Assembly: GCA_013002425.1 (NCBI GenBank)
Contig: JABDJQ010000270.1
Span: forward strand, 1 to 7,049
Source of the DNA: Gemmatimonadota bacterium
GTDB lineage: Bacteria; Orphanbacterota; Orphanbacteria; Orphanbacterales; Orphanbacteraceae
DNA length: 7,049 nt
Direction of reading: 5' to 3'
Positions within the stretch are counted from its first letter, which is position 1, and each line of letters opens with the position of its first letter. Positions 1-6,920 of this stretch are shown here, piece after piece. Below the pieces are notes generated by a model that did not search any database, was not told the DNA's origin, and saw only the letters and a program-made list of their open reading frames with translations. Position numbers and translations under genes: made by a program.

Positions 1-2198
1 TGTTCTGGAAGGGCTTCGACGACGACGGTCTGATCCGCGGTTACGAGTATGCGCTCGGCGACACGCTGCAGCGGAACGTGGAATGGACCTTCACGACCAA
101 GACCGATTCGGTCTTCGTGTACCAGACCGCGGACGACCGTAACCAGGACCAGCAGCGCGACCACATCTTCTACGTACGCTCGATCGATAACGAGGGGAAA
201 GAGGACAGGACGCCCTCGTTCGTCAATTTCCGCGCGTTCACGACGGCCGAACCGCGATCGATCGTGTTCCGCGAAGTCGCGTTTCGATTGCTGGCGGAGG
301 GCGACTATGTCTATGCCGCCGGCGGCGAGAACGGGCTCGAGATCTTCGACAGGTCCGATCGGGCGAATATTCGAAGGGTGAATACCGTCTTTACCGGCGG
401 GAACGCGATCTCGCTCGTCTACCGGGACGGATACGTGTTCCTGGCCGACGCCGAGAAAGGCGTCAGCATTATCGACGCCAGAAATCCGGAGAGCGCTTTC
501 GTTACATCCACGTACACGACTCTCGGCCGCGCCGCGGCCGGCGTCACGCTTCAGGACGACTATCTGTTCGTTGCCGACGGCAGGAACGGAATCGTGGTTC
601 TCGACGTGAGCGTTCCCGAAGAGCCCGCGTTCTTCGGCCGCTATCGGCCGAACCCGCGCGCCACTTTCACGGACGTGGCCATCAGGGACGGCTACGTGAT
701 CGGCGCCGGCGACTCGAGCGGCGTCCACTCCATTCTGTTCAACGAAAATGACGAAATCGCGATGACCGCGGCGCCGAACGGGCGCAACGTCGGCGTCCTC
801 TTCCAGACCTCGAGCCTGCGGGCGAAGATCCAGGACGGCATCGCGTATGTCGCCGACGGCAGCGTCGGCCTCTGGACGCTCGAAGTCGGCGCGGACGGCA
901 GCCTCGATTCGCTCGATCGCATCATTACGGGCGGGCGCGCCGTCGACGTCGAAGTCGTCGGTGACTACGCATACCTGGCGGACGGCCCGAACGGTCTCGT
1001 CGTCGTCGACGTTTCCGATCCCATGAATCTGACGCAGGTGCGCCGGGTCGGTTTCTCGGGCAACGTGACCGGGGTTTTCGCGGACGGCGATACTCTTTAT
1101 GTCGGAAACGACGATCGCGGTTTCGTGCTGATCGACATCAGCGACCCGGCTTCGGCCGATATCCTCGCGCGGCCGTCGCTCCGCTTCTGCTTCGAAGAGG
1201 TGCAGGTCGCGGGCCGTGTCGACACGCTGCGCAGCCCCGCTGAAGAGGAGACGCTGGTCGCGTTCTCCGACGTCAAGTTCTGCTGGGAGGGGATCTCCCC
1301 GGGCGGCCGCGTGATCGGCTACCGGTACGAACTGGGTAGCATCGACAACGTGCGCAAGGAAGTCGGTCCCGACTCACTCGAAGTGAGCTACAGCGATCTT
1401 CCGCCGAAGGATCTCTACATCTTCTCGGTCGATACGAAAGACGAAACCGGTCTCTGGAGCACGGGCAATCTCTCGGCCACCAGGCGGTTCACGGTGAACT
1501 ACGATCCGCAGACAACGATCGACTCCGTCTGGTACGACCCGAACCGCGCGGACTCCGACGAACTCTTCGACATCACGGGGCAGGACAACGTGCTGATCGA
1601 AGACGGCAGCACCGTCTTCTTCCGCTGGTCCACGACCGACAAAGACAGCGTCGTGGGGGATACGATCTCGGGTTCGTTCTGGACCGTTAACGGCGCGGGC
1701 GTCTTCTCGCCCGACTCCCTCGAAGTTTCCTCCCGCACGCGTGTGGCGTCCGCGGGGCCGCTGCCGCAGAGCCCCGAGGGCAGTTTCCACCGGCTGATCG
1801 TCGGCGGCATCGACTCGTTCGGACGGCGCGAGGCCGCCGGCGCGGAATTCCGCTTCCAGGTGAATTTCCCGCCTGACGTCACGGTGACTTCACCCGAGCC
1901 GAACCAGACCATCCGACGCCCGGCGAACGACAGGCTCACCGTGCTTCTGAACGCGATCGATCGCGACGGCCTGCTGGAAGACCTGCGCGTGGTCTATCGA
2001 CTGGAACTCGACCTCGGGAACGGCGCCGTGCAGCGCATCGCCGACGGAGAGGTGATTCCGGACACGCAGAACTACTCATTTGACATACCCCTGAACACAA
2101 CGCGCGGAATCTTCGTTCTGACGGTGACCCCGTTCGACCGCGCCGGCCTCGGAAAACGAGGCCCGATTCAGAGTGTGACCTTCTTTATTGTTAACTAG
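1..2198 (+). CDS. Exported LVIVD-repeat beta-propeller protein with Ig/Fn3-like modules (5' partial)
   Basis: The reading frame is open from base 3 (codons start at 3, 6, ...), so the gene begins upstream; 731 residues are visible. An in-frame GTG at 78 is not taken as the start, because the 25 codons before it (FWKGFDDDGLIRGYEYALGD ...) complete a module also found in the next gene. Numbering from that GTG as residue 1, the order is: end of a beta-sandwich module to about 58 (VRSIDNEG at 33-40); seven LVIVD-like repeats at about 61-370; then three sandwich modules at about 384-475, 477-598 and 600-706. The best repeats read ADGPNGLVVVDVSDP and NDDRGFVLIDISDP. LVIVD repeats (PF08309-like) form beta-propellers in bacterial surface proteins, often of unknown ligand; a binding or scaffold role is inferred. 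The only two cysteines visible are 371 and 402. There is no C-terminal sorting tail or membrane segment. An N-terminal signal must lie outside the window. The exact function is not recognised. Confidence 0.85.
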   Translation, partial: FWKGFDDDGLIRGYEYALGDTLQRNVEWTFTTKTDSVFVYQTADDRNQDQQRDHIFYVRSIDNEGKEDRTPSFVNFRAFTTAEPRSIVFREVAFRLLAEGDYVYAAGGENGLEIFDRSDRANIRRVNTVFTGGNAISLVYRDGYVFLADAEKGVSIIDARNPESAFVTSTYTTLGRAAAGVTLQDDYLFVADGRNGIVVLDVSVPEEPAFFGRYRPNPRATFTDVAIRDGYVIGAGDSSGVHSILFNENDEIAMTAAPNGRNVGVLFQTSSLRAKIQDGIAYVADGSVGLWTLEVGADGSLDSLDRIITGGRAVDVEVVGDYAYLADGPNGLVVVDVSDPMNLTQVRRVGFSGNVTGVFADGDTLYVGNDDRGFVLIDISDPASADILARPSLRFCFEEVQVAGRVDTLRSPAEEETLVAFSDVKFCWEGISPGGRVIGYRYELGSIDNVRKEVGPDSLEVSYSDLPPKDLYIFSVDTKDETGLWSTGNLSATRRFTVNYDPQTTIDSVWYDPNRADSDELFDITGQDNVLIEDGSTVFFRWSTTDKDSVVGDTISGSFWTVNGAGVFSPDSLEVSSRTRVASAGPLPQSPEGSFHRLIVGGIDSFGRREAAGAEFRFQVNFPPDVTVTSPEPNQTIRRPANDRLTVLLNAIDRDGLLEDLRVVYRLELDLGNGAVQRIADGEVIPDTQNYSFDIPLNTTRGIFVLTVTPFDRAGLGKRGPIQSVTFFIVN
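258..1187 (+). repeat. Seven LVIVD-like repeats forming a predicted beta-propeller
   Basis: Within the first gene, a unit of about 40-50 residues recurs, with the pattern D-G/D-Y-hydrophobic, then A-D-G-x-x-G, then hydrophobic-V-D-hydrophobic-S-x-P. Counting from the GTG at 78, the units centre on residues 75-94, 117-138, 160-183, 204-223, 253-275, 295-316 and 337-360. Units 1, 2, 3, 6 and 7 keep the core well (for example GIVVLDVSVP, GLVVVDVSDP). Units 4 and 5 have drifted (GVHSILF, GLWTLEV) and sit on either side of a longer linker. Seven units would suit a closed seven-bladed propeller; that count comes from reading the sequence, not from a structure. Confidence 0.75.
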
Positions 2199-2207
2199 CA
2201 TCCCCGC

Positions 2208-2212
2208 GAGGT
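2208..2212 (+). promoter_or_regulatory. Ribosome binding site of the lipoprotein gene
   Basis: GAGGT lies 8 bases before the ATG at 2221, in the 22-base gap after the TAG stop of the propeller gene. It supports ATG 2221 as the start and fits one transcript covering both genes. Confidence 0.7.
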
Positions 2213-2220
2213 AGCTGGAC

Positions 2221-4302
2221 ATGTTTGCATCAAAGTCGATTCGATCCATCGCCGAAGGGGCCGTGCTCGCGCTTTTTCTCGGGATCCTGCTGATCTCGGG
2301 CGCCTGCAACGACGATGTGGCGACCGCGCCCGACATGAATATTCCTCCTCGAACGCAGATCTCCGGGGGCCCCGTTCCGTTCAACAACTCGCTCTACCTC
2401 GTCGATCTCAAATGGTTCGGCGAAGATGCCGACGGTGAGGTTTCGACGTACGAGTTCGCTTGGGACGACACGACGGAGTGGTTCGAGACCGTGTTGTCGG
2501 GGTCGACCTTCGTCGTCCGCTCCGACTCGTGCTGCGTTTACGACACCACTTCGGAAGTGGCGGGCGACATCATTACCGAGAGCTTCTTCCGCTTCCATAC
2601 TTTCTTCATTCGCGCGATCGATAACGAGGGTCTTGCCGACCCGACACCCGCGTTCATCACGTTCAACGCCGTTACTGTGGCGCCGCAGACTACGCTCAAT
2701 CGCGGTCCCGGCGTGGGAGCGTCGACTTCGAGCGGGCCGTCCGCTTCTTTCGAGTGGGAGGGGCGGGATCCGGATTCCCCTGACAATCGAGTGGTGGCTT
2801 TCGAGTATTTCCGCGCGACCAACGGCGATCTGAAACGAAATTACGGCTACACTGCCGCCACGGGAGTGACGCGCGATCTCTGGAACAGGCTCGACTGGGT
2901 GCGCGTGCAGGCCGACACGACATTTCTCGTTCTACGGAATCTGGAGCCGACCGCCGGCGACATCCTGAACAAGAAGCACTTCTTTTTCGTGCGCGCGATC
3001 GACGAAGCGGGCGCCGTGGAGCAGGTACCTGTCCAGGGTGTGAACTGGGTGGACTGGGGGGTCGCGGGAGCGACCACGGGCCAGCTCACCATTCGAAGCA
3101 ACGTCATGGGGTCGCGCATTACGCAGGGCGGCGCGGAAGAGGGCGCCGTGTTCGAGGGCACGAAGATCATCTTCTCCTGGCAGGCGGATCTCCGTTCGTA
3201 CGGAGGCGTCGTGACCGGATACGGCTGGGCTTACGATAACGTGCTCTGGTCGCCGTGGGACATCGGCGTGACGCGATTCCCCGAAACAGGCGACGGGTTC
3301 CGGCCCACGCGCGGCCGCCACAGCTTCTTCGCCCGTGCGCGCGACGAAGCGGGGCTCATCGTGCAGACCGAGTTTCCGTTCGAAGTGTTCGCCGGCCCGG
3401 CTGAAGTCGAAACGACCGCCGTGTTCCACTGGAACGACTTCTTCTACGAGCAGTCGGATATGTTCTGGCCCGGCCAGCAGCAGTATCTGAGGTACTGGAG
3501 CGATACCGTCATGTCTCGCTTCAATATCACGGAGCAGTTCAATCCGAAGGTCAGCGCCTCGAATCAGAAGGTGCCGATCCGCCAGTTGAGTCGGGCCACC
3601 ACGCTGCTACTGACCGTCGATGACTGGGAAGGGGATGGCGGCGCGCCGTTCCTGTCGAACCTGGTCGACATTCAGCAGAACCCGATCTGGTCGTATGTCG
3701 ACGCGGGCGGGAACCTGCTGCTCGTCGGCTTCCGCCCGACGTGGAACTTCCTTCCCGACAACGATTACATCGACACGGGCTTTATTCCGATTCCGGACCC
3801 CTGCTCGAAGCTCTCCGCGGGCCCCAAGAACTGCGGAGCGGAGCTGATCTGGTGGAACGAGATCGTCGCCGACTCGATTCCGCACCCGGTGTACGAGTAC
3901 TGCGCCGTCGACACTACCGTGATCGACGATCAACTCGATTACATGCAGAGCGCGCAGTCGCGCGATCCTACTCTGCCCGACCTCGTGCTGGATCCCGTTC
4001 GTGCGCGCGGGTGGATTCGAGACAACGGGAACGCGGCGAACAGCGGCCTGCATCAGGTCGAAAGATTCAAGACGGACGACAATCGAAATGCGATCGAACT
4101 GTACGGCTTCGGCCGCAAGCTCGATCCCGGGAGCGCGGCCGGCGAATTGCCGATGGCTCTCTTCATACCGTCCAACGGATCTCGCGGCAACGTCGTGATA
4201 TTCGGCGGGCCGCTCTGGTACTTCGATCCCGACGACGTGAAATTGACGGTCGAAACGATCATGATCTCGCTCTTCGGTGAGGAGTTCCGCAGCACGAATT
4301 GA
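2221..4302 (+). CDS. Probable lipoprotein with three Ig/Fn3-like modules and a GATase1-like C-terminal domain
   Basis: The 693-residue protein starts at ATG 2221, 8 bases after GAGGT. Residues 1-28 form a signal: basic start (K5, R8), hydrophobic stretch 13-25, then ISGAC with Cys29 as the likely lipidated residue. Ser at -3 makes the lipobox imperfect, so a plain secreted or anchored form is possible. Three sandwich modules follow at about 43-153, 154-275 and 288-391, each with a W/F-x-W start and an R-A-x-D-E/N-x-G core (IRAIDNEG 129-136, VRAIDEAG 257-264, ARARDEAG 371-378). The first closely matches the module at the start of the window. Residues about 396-690 form a separate domain with YVDAGGNLLLVG (492-503) and GNVVIFGGPLWYFDP (656-670), a pattern like GATase1/ThuA-like folds, where a strand ends in GG-x-hydrophobic. 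No Cys sits where a nucleophile elbow would need one, so a non-enzymatic role is likely. Cysteines 104/105, 528, 538 and 561 may pair outside the cytoplasm. It is not recognised as a named family. Confidence 0.85.
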   Translation: MFASKSIRSIAEGAVLALFLGILLISGACNDDVATAPDMNIPPRTQISGGPVPFNNSLYLVDLKWFGEDADGEVSTYEFAWDDTTEWFETVLSGSTFVVRSDSCCVYDTTSEVAGDIITESFFRFHTFFIRAIDNEGLADPTPAFITFNAVTVAPQTTLNRGPGVGASTSSGPSASFEWEGRDPDSPDNRVVAFEYFRATNGDLKRNYGYTAATGVTRDLWNRLDWVRVQADTTFLVLRNLEPTAGDILNKKHFFFVRAIDEAGAVEQVPVQGVNWVDWGVAGATTGQLTIRSNVMGSRITQGGAEEGAVFEGTKIIFSWQADLRSYGGVVTGYGWAYDNVLWSPWDIGVTRFPETGDGFRPTRGRHSFFARARDEAGLIVQTEFPFEVFAGPAEVETTAVFHWNDFFYEQSDMFWPGQQQYLRYWSDTVMSRFNITEQFNPKVSASNQKVPIRQLSRATTLLLTVDDWEGDGGAPFLSNLVDIQQNPIWSYVDAGGNLLLVGFRPTWNFLPDNDYIDTGFIPIPDPCSKLSAGPKNCGAELIWWNEIVADSIPHPVYEYCAVDTTVIDDQLDYMQSAQSRDPTLPDLVLDPVRARGWIRDNGNAANSGLHQVERFKTDDNRNAIELYGFGRKLDPGSAAGELPMALFIPSNGSRGNVVIFGGPLWYFDPDDVKLTVETIMISLFGEEFRSTN

Positions 4303-4336
4303 TTTGTATGCGAGGTGTCAAACTCGCTTGATCGGT

Positions 4337-4343
4337 AAAGGAG
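4337..4343 (+). promoter_or_regulatory. Ribosome binding site deciding the start of the secreted protein gene
   Basis: AAAGGAG lies 11 bases before ATG 4355. The open frame reaches back to an ATG at 4277 inside the previous gene, but that start has no comparable site and would put 26 non-hydrophobic residues in front of a clear signal peptide. The in-frame TTG at 4346 is only 2 bases from the site. ATG 4355 is therefore preferred. Confidence 0.75.
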
Positions 4344-4354
4344 TATTGCACTCG

Positions 4355-5779
4355 ATGTTTCAGCCCCTCACTTTCCGGCGTCGCGTCTGTTCCGCCGTCG
4401 TCGTTCCGATCGCACTGGCGCTGGCAGCGGCCGGCGCGGCACGGGCGGTCGAAACGCCTGACATCGAATTCACGGTGGAACCCAGGGCGCAGTCCGTGGA
4501 AATCACCTGGTCGCACCCGGCGAGTTCGGTCATCTCCGAGCTTTCGCTCGTCGATTCGATCTGGGGCGGCACCGCGCGTCTCGAGCTCGGCGGGGAATTC
4601 CTCGAGGACTGCGATCTCGACATCCGGCTTCGCTCGGTTCGCGAAGTTTCGAACTTCATCAATCCGTTCGTGAACGCGCCTTCGCTCCAGACGGAAAACC
4701 CGAGCGCCCCGAATTACTGGGGTGGCACGGCCATCCCCGCATCGTCGGGCGAACCCGACATCTGCTCCCGTCACACGATCTCGATTCAGGCCCTCGACGG
4801 CGGGGAGCTGCTCGCGAACGGGACTTCCACCGGAGAGCCGATCCGGCTTCGTCGCACGCTCGACGGAAGCAACGTCGACACTCTGACGATCGACGGCGAC
4901 TTCATTCCGGGCGTGGACGCCCTCCCGCTGCCGTTCGGATCCGAACTCACGTTCAGCGCCGGTACGATCCTGGCCGGGAATACGTTTCAGGTGATTCAGG
5001 AATCGAGGGAAGTGCGCATGTCGTGGGACTACGTGTTCGTGGGCGGCGGCGAAGAGGATCGGATTTCGTCTTCCGATCCGGGCGAAGAGGAACTGATCTT
5101 CTGCCGGCCCGGCGAGTGGGTCGACTACAAATTCGGACTGCAGCTCCGCATCGTGGCTGAAGGGACCGACCGGTTCGTGCCCGCATCGAGCGACACGCTC
5201 GGTGTATACGGCGTACTTTTCCGGAAGATAGACGGATATCGCATCTATCGATCGGATATCACGAATCCGAACGGCTTTTCCGTGCTGGACGAGCTTCTCT
5301 TCTGCGACTCCGCGGACGTCGAGTTCCTTTCCACGCCCACGATGACCTACGTCGACGACGAAGGGGTTCACAACGGATTCCCCTACAATTATTACATCAC
5401 CGCTTTCGATACGCTCACCTCGCAGGAAGGGGGCAGCGGAAACCTCACAAGAAACCTGATCCCCCGCGCGGAAGCGACGCAGGACATGGACCAGATCCGC
5501 GTCGTGCCGAATCCGTACAAGCGCCGCGCGGCATGGGAGGTCGATGGCGAGAAAGTCGAGTTCACGCATCTTCCCGAGCGCGCGACGATTCAGGTCTATA
5601 CGGTCGCAGGCGATCTCGTCGACGAGTGGGAGCACCGCGGTGAAGACGGTGACGGCAGCTCGACATGGGATACGAAAAACCAGGACGGATCCCTCGTCGT
5701 GAGCGGGGTTTATGTCTTTTATGTGCGTGAATCAACAACCGGGGCGGATCGTGTCGGCAAGTTCATCATCGTTCGCTGA
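4355..5779 (+). CDS. Secreted protein with Fn3-like segments and FlgD-like/T9SS-like C-terminal domain
   Basis: From ATG 4355 the product has 474 residues. Residues 1-31 are a signal peptide: FRRR near the start, a hydrophobic run VVVPIALALAAAG, and AARA before a likely cut at 31/32. The mature part begins with a beta-rich segment (SVEITWSHP). Around 292-352 is a fibronectin-like pattern (DGYRIYRSD, then YVDDEG ... YNYYITAFD). The last 90 residues match the style of FlgD Ig-like and type IX sorting domains: VVPNPYK at 383-389, LPERATIQVYTVAGDLV at 406-422, GVYVFYV at 451-457 and KFIIVR at the end. In FCB-type bacteria such tails direct secretion through the type IX system and surface attachment, but the same fold also occurs without that role, so sorting is inferred. 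Four cysteines remain in the mature part (86, 137, 250, 317). It lies 52 bases after the lipoprotein gene and is probably in the same operon. No catalytic motif was seen, and the middle region is not recognised. Confidence 0.85.
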   Translation: MFQPLTFRRRVCSAVVVPIALALAAAGAARAVETPDIEFTVEPRAQSVEITWSHPASSVISELSLVDSIWGGTARLELGGEFLEDCDLDIRLRSVREVSNFINPFVNAPSLQTENPSAPNYWGGTAIPASSGEPDICSRHTISIQALDGGELLANGTSTGEPIRLRRTLDGSNVDTLTIDGDFIPGVDALPLPFGSELTFSAGTILAGNTFQVIQESREVRMSWDYVFVGGGEEDRISSSDPGEEELIFCRPGEWVDYKFGLQLRIVAEGTDRFVPASSDTLGVYGVLFRKIDGYRIYRSDITNPNGFSVLDELLFCDSADVEFLSTPTMTYVDDEGVHNGFPYNYYITAFDTLTSQEGGSGNLTRNLIPRAEATQDMDQIRVVPNPYKRRAAWEVDGEKVEFTHLPERATIQVYTVAGDLVDEWEHRGEDGDGSSTWDTKNQDGSLVVSGVYVFYVRESTTGADRVGKFIIVR

Positions 5780-5782
5780 CCT

Positions 5783-6865
5783 ATGAAAGCGGTTCCGCTG
5801 ATTCTGTCGGAGCGCGGCGGCTCTTTGGAGAGCACGCGCCGCGGTCACGTGGTCGTCGTGAACGATCGGGGCGAACTCGTCTATTCGATCGGCGACGACG
5901 AGTATCGTACGTTTTACCGGTCGGCCGTGAAGCCGTTTCAGGTATTGCCGCTGATGGAGTCCGACTTCTTCGAGTCGTTCGGATTCGAAGACCGGCACAT
6001 CGCGATCATGGTCGCTTCGCACAGCTCGCAGCCCGAACATACGAAGGTCGTGCGCGAAGTGCTGAAGAAAGCGGGCGTGACGGAGGCGGATCTCGAATGC
6101 GGCGCCCATGCGCCGGCGCATGAACCGTCGCGCGACAGGCTGGCCCGCGCGGGCCGCACGGCGGGCGTGATTCACAACAACTGTTCCGGGAAGCACGCCG
6201 GCATGCTGGCGCTCGCCAAAGGGAACGGATGGCCGCTCGCCGGATACATCCGGGCGGACCATCCGGTGCAGATCGCGGCGCGGCGCGCGGTGGAAGAAGT
6301 GACCGGAGTCGTTCTCGATGACGCGCATTCCGGGATCGACGGATGCGGCATTCCGGCGCACTTCGCCCCGATCCGGGGACTGGCCCATGGATTCGCGCGG
6401 ATGGCCACGGGGTCGTTCGAAGGAAAGCGGAAGGCCGCGATGATGCGCGTCCGCGAGTCGATGATGAAGTTTCCCCTGCTGGTCGCGGGGGAAGGCCGGG
6501 GCGACACGGATGTGATGGCTGCGAGGCCCGGCGCCGTGTTCAGCAAAGTCGGCGCCAAAGGCATACTCGGTATGGGCATTCCCGAACGAGGGCTTGGCGT
6601 CGCGATCAAAATCGAGGATGGTTTTCTCGCGGATATCGGACTTGCCGCGATGCACGTGCTCCGTCTGCTGGGGATTTCTCCCTGGGACGCGGAAGGCGGC
6701 GGTCGCGGCGCCACGACCCAGGTGGTTCGGAACTGGGCGGGGAACGAGGTCGGTACCGATTTTTCCGACTTCACGTTTGAGGAGCCGGTCGTGATGGAGA
6801 CGGTAAACGCGGGATCAGCCGCGAGCCCTTCTGATACCGGGATCGGGAGCGCGACTCCCGTCTGA
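5783..6865 (+). CDS. Class 3 (Rhizobium-type) L-asparaginase
   Basis: This 360-residue protein should hydrolyse L-asparagine to L-aspartate and ammonia. It matches the asparaginase II family of PF06089, typified by the Rhizobium etli enzyme ReAV, and not the E. coli AnsA/AnsB or the Ntn-hydrolase types. Conserved blocks are RSAVKPFQ (46-53), ASHSSQPEHT (78-87), NNCSGKHAGML (132-142), DGCGIPAHFAPIRGLA (186-201), GEGRGDT (236-242) and KVGAKGILGMGIPERGLG (255-272). Ser47, Lys50, Cys134, Lys137, Asp186 and Cys188 line up, shifted by one, with the ReAV residues known for catalysis and zinc binding (Ser48, Lys51, Cys135, Lys138, Asp187, Cys189), so it looks active. There is no signal peptide, so it is probably cytoplasmic. 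The length is normal for the family, apart from a Ser/Ala/Gly-rich tail after about 341. The ATG follows the previous stop by 3 bases with no Shine-Dalgarno sequence, which points to translational coupling. The symbol ansA is used for relatives but clashes with the E. coli name, so none is given. Confidence 0.93.
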   Translation: MKAVPLILSERGGSLESTRRGHVVVVNDRGELVYSIGDDEYRTFYRSAVKPFQVLPLMESDFFESFGFEDRHIAIMVASHSSQPEHTKVVREVLKKAGVTEADLECGAHAPAHEPSRDRLARAGRTAGVIHNNCSGKHAGMLALAKGNGWPLAGYIRADHPVQIAARRAVEEVTGVVLDDAHSGIDGCGIPAHFAPIRGLAHGFARMATGSFEGKRKAAMMRVRESMMKFPLLVAGEGRGDTDVMAARPGAVFSKVGAKGILGMGIPERGLGVAIKIEDGFLADIGLAAMHVLRLLGISPWDAEGGGRGATTQVVRNWAGNEVGTDFSDFTFEEPVVMETVNAGSAASPSDTGIGSATPV

Positions 6866-6877
6866 GAATCGCCAAGC

Positions 6878-6896
6878 AAAGGGCCACGCCCTTTTT
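6878..6896 (+). terminator. Possible weak rho-independent terminator after the asparaginase gene
   Basis: AAAGGGC (6878-6884) pairs with GCCCTTT (6888-6894) around a 3-base CAC loop, and the T-run covers 6892-6896. The stem is 7 bp, but three of those are A-T pairs and only two T follow the stem, so termination may be partial. It sits 12 bases after the asparaginase stop and just before the ribosome binding site of the next gene. Confidence 0.45.
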
Positions 6897-6902
6897 CGAA
6901 AG

Positions 6903-6909
6903 AAAGGAG
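6903..6909 (+). promoter_or_regulatory. Ribosome binding site of the last gene
   Basis: AAAGGAG lies 11 bases before ATG 6921, the same sequence and spacing as for the gene at 4355. It supports this start even though the gene is cut by the window end. Confidence 0.75.
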
Positions 6910-6920
6910 CTCTCTTCCGC

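Noticed and set aside
78..80. GTG as the true start of the first gene
   Set aside because: The frame stays open to base 3 and the upstream codons belong to a module seen again in the next gene, so the gene is cut by the window edge.
4310..4327. GCGAG/CTCGC inverted repeat in the gap before the secreted protein gene
   Set aside because: It is only 5 bp with an 8-base loop and no T-run; this is likely by chance and too weak to call a terminator or operator.
4277..4354. Longer start for the secreted protein, overlapping the lipoprotein gene
   Set aside because: The added 26 residues are not signal-like, and the strong AAAGGAG site and signal peptide fit ATG 4355.
4259..5635. A 458-codon open frame on the - strand opposite the secreted protein gene
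   Set aside because: It is rich in Arg, His and Asp without domain motifs or a ribosome binding site, as expected of an antisense frame in GC-rich DNA. The + strand has a signal peptide and a recognisable C-terminal domain.
5732..6655. A 307-codon open frame on the - strand opposite the asparaginase
   Set aside because: The + strand encodes a clearly conserved asparaginase over the same bases; the reverse product shows no family motif.
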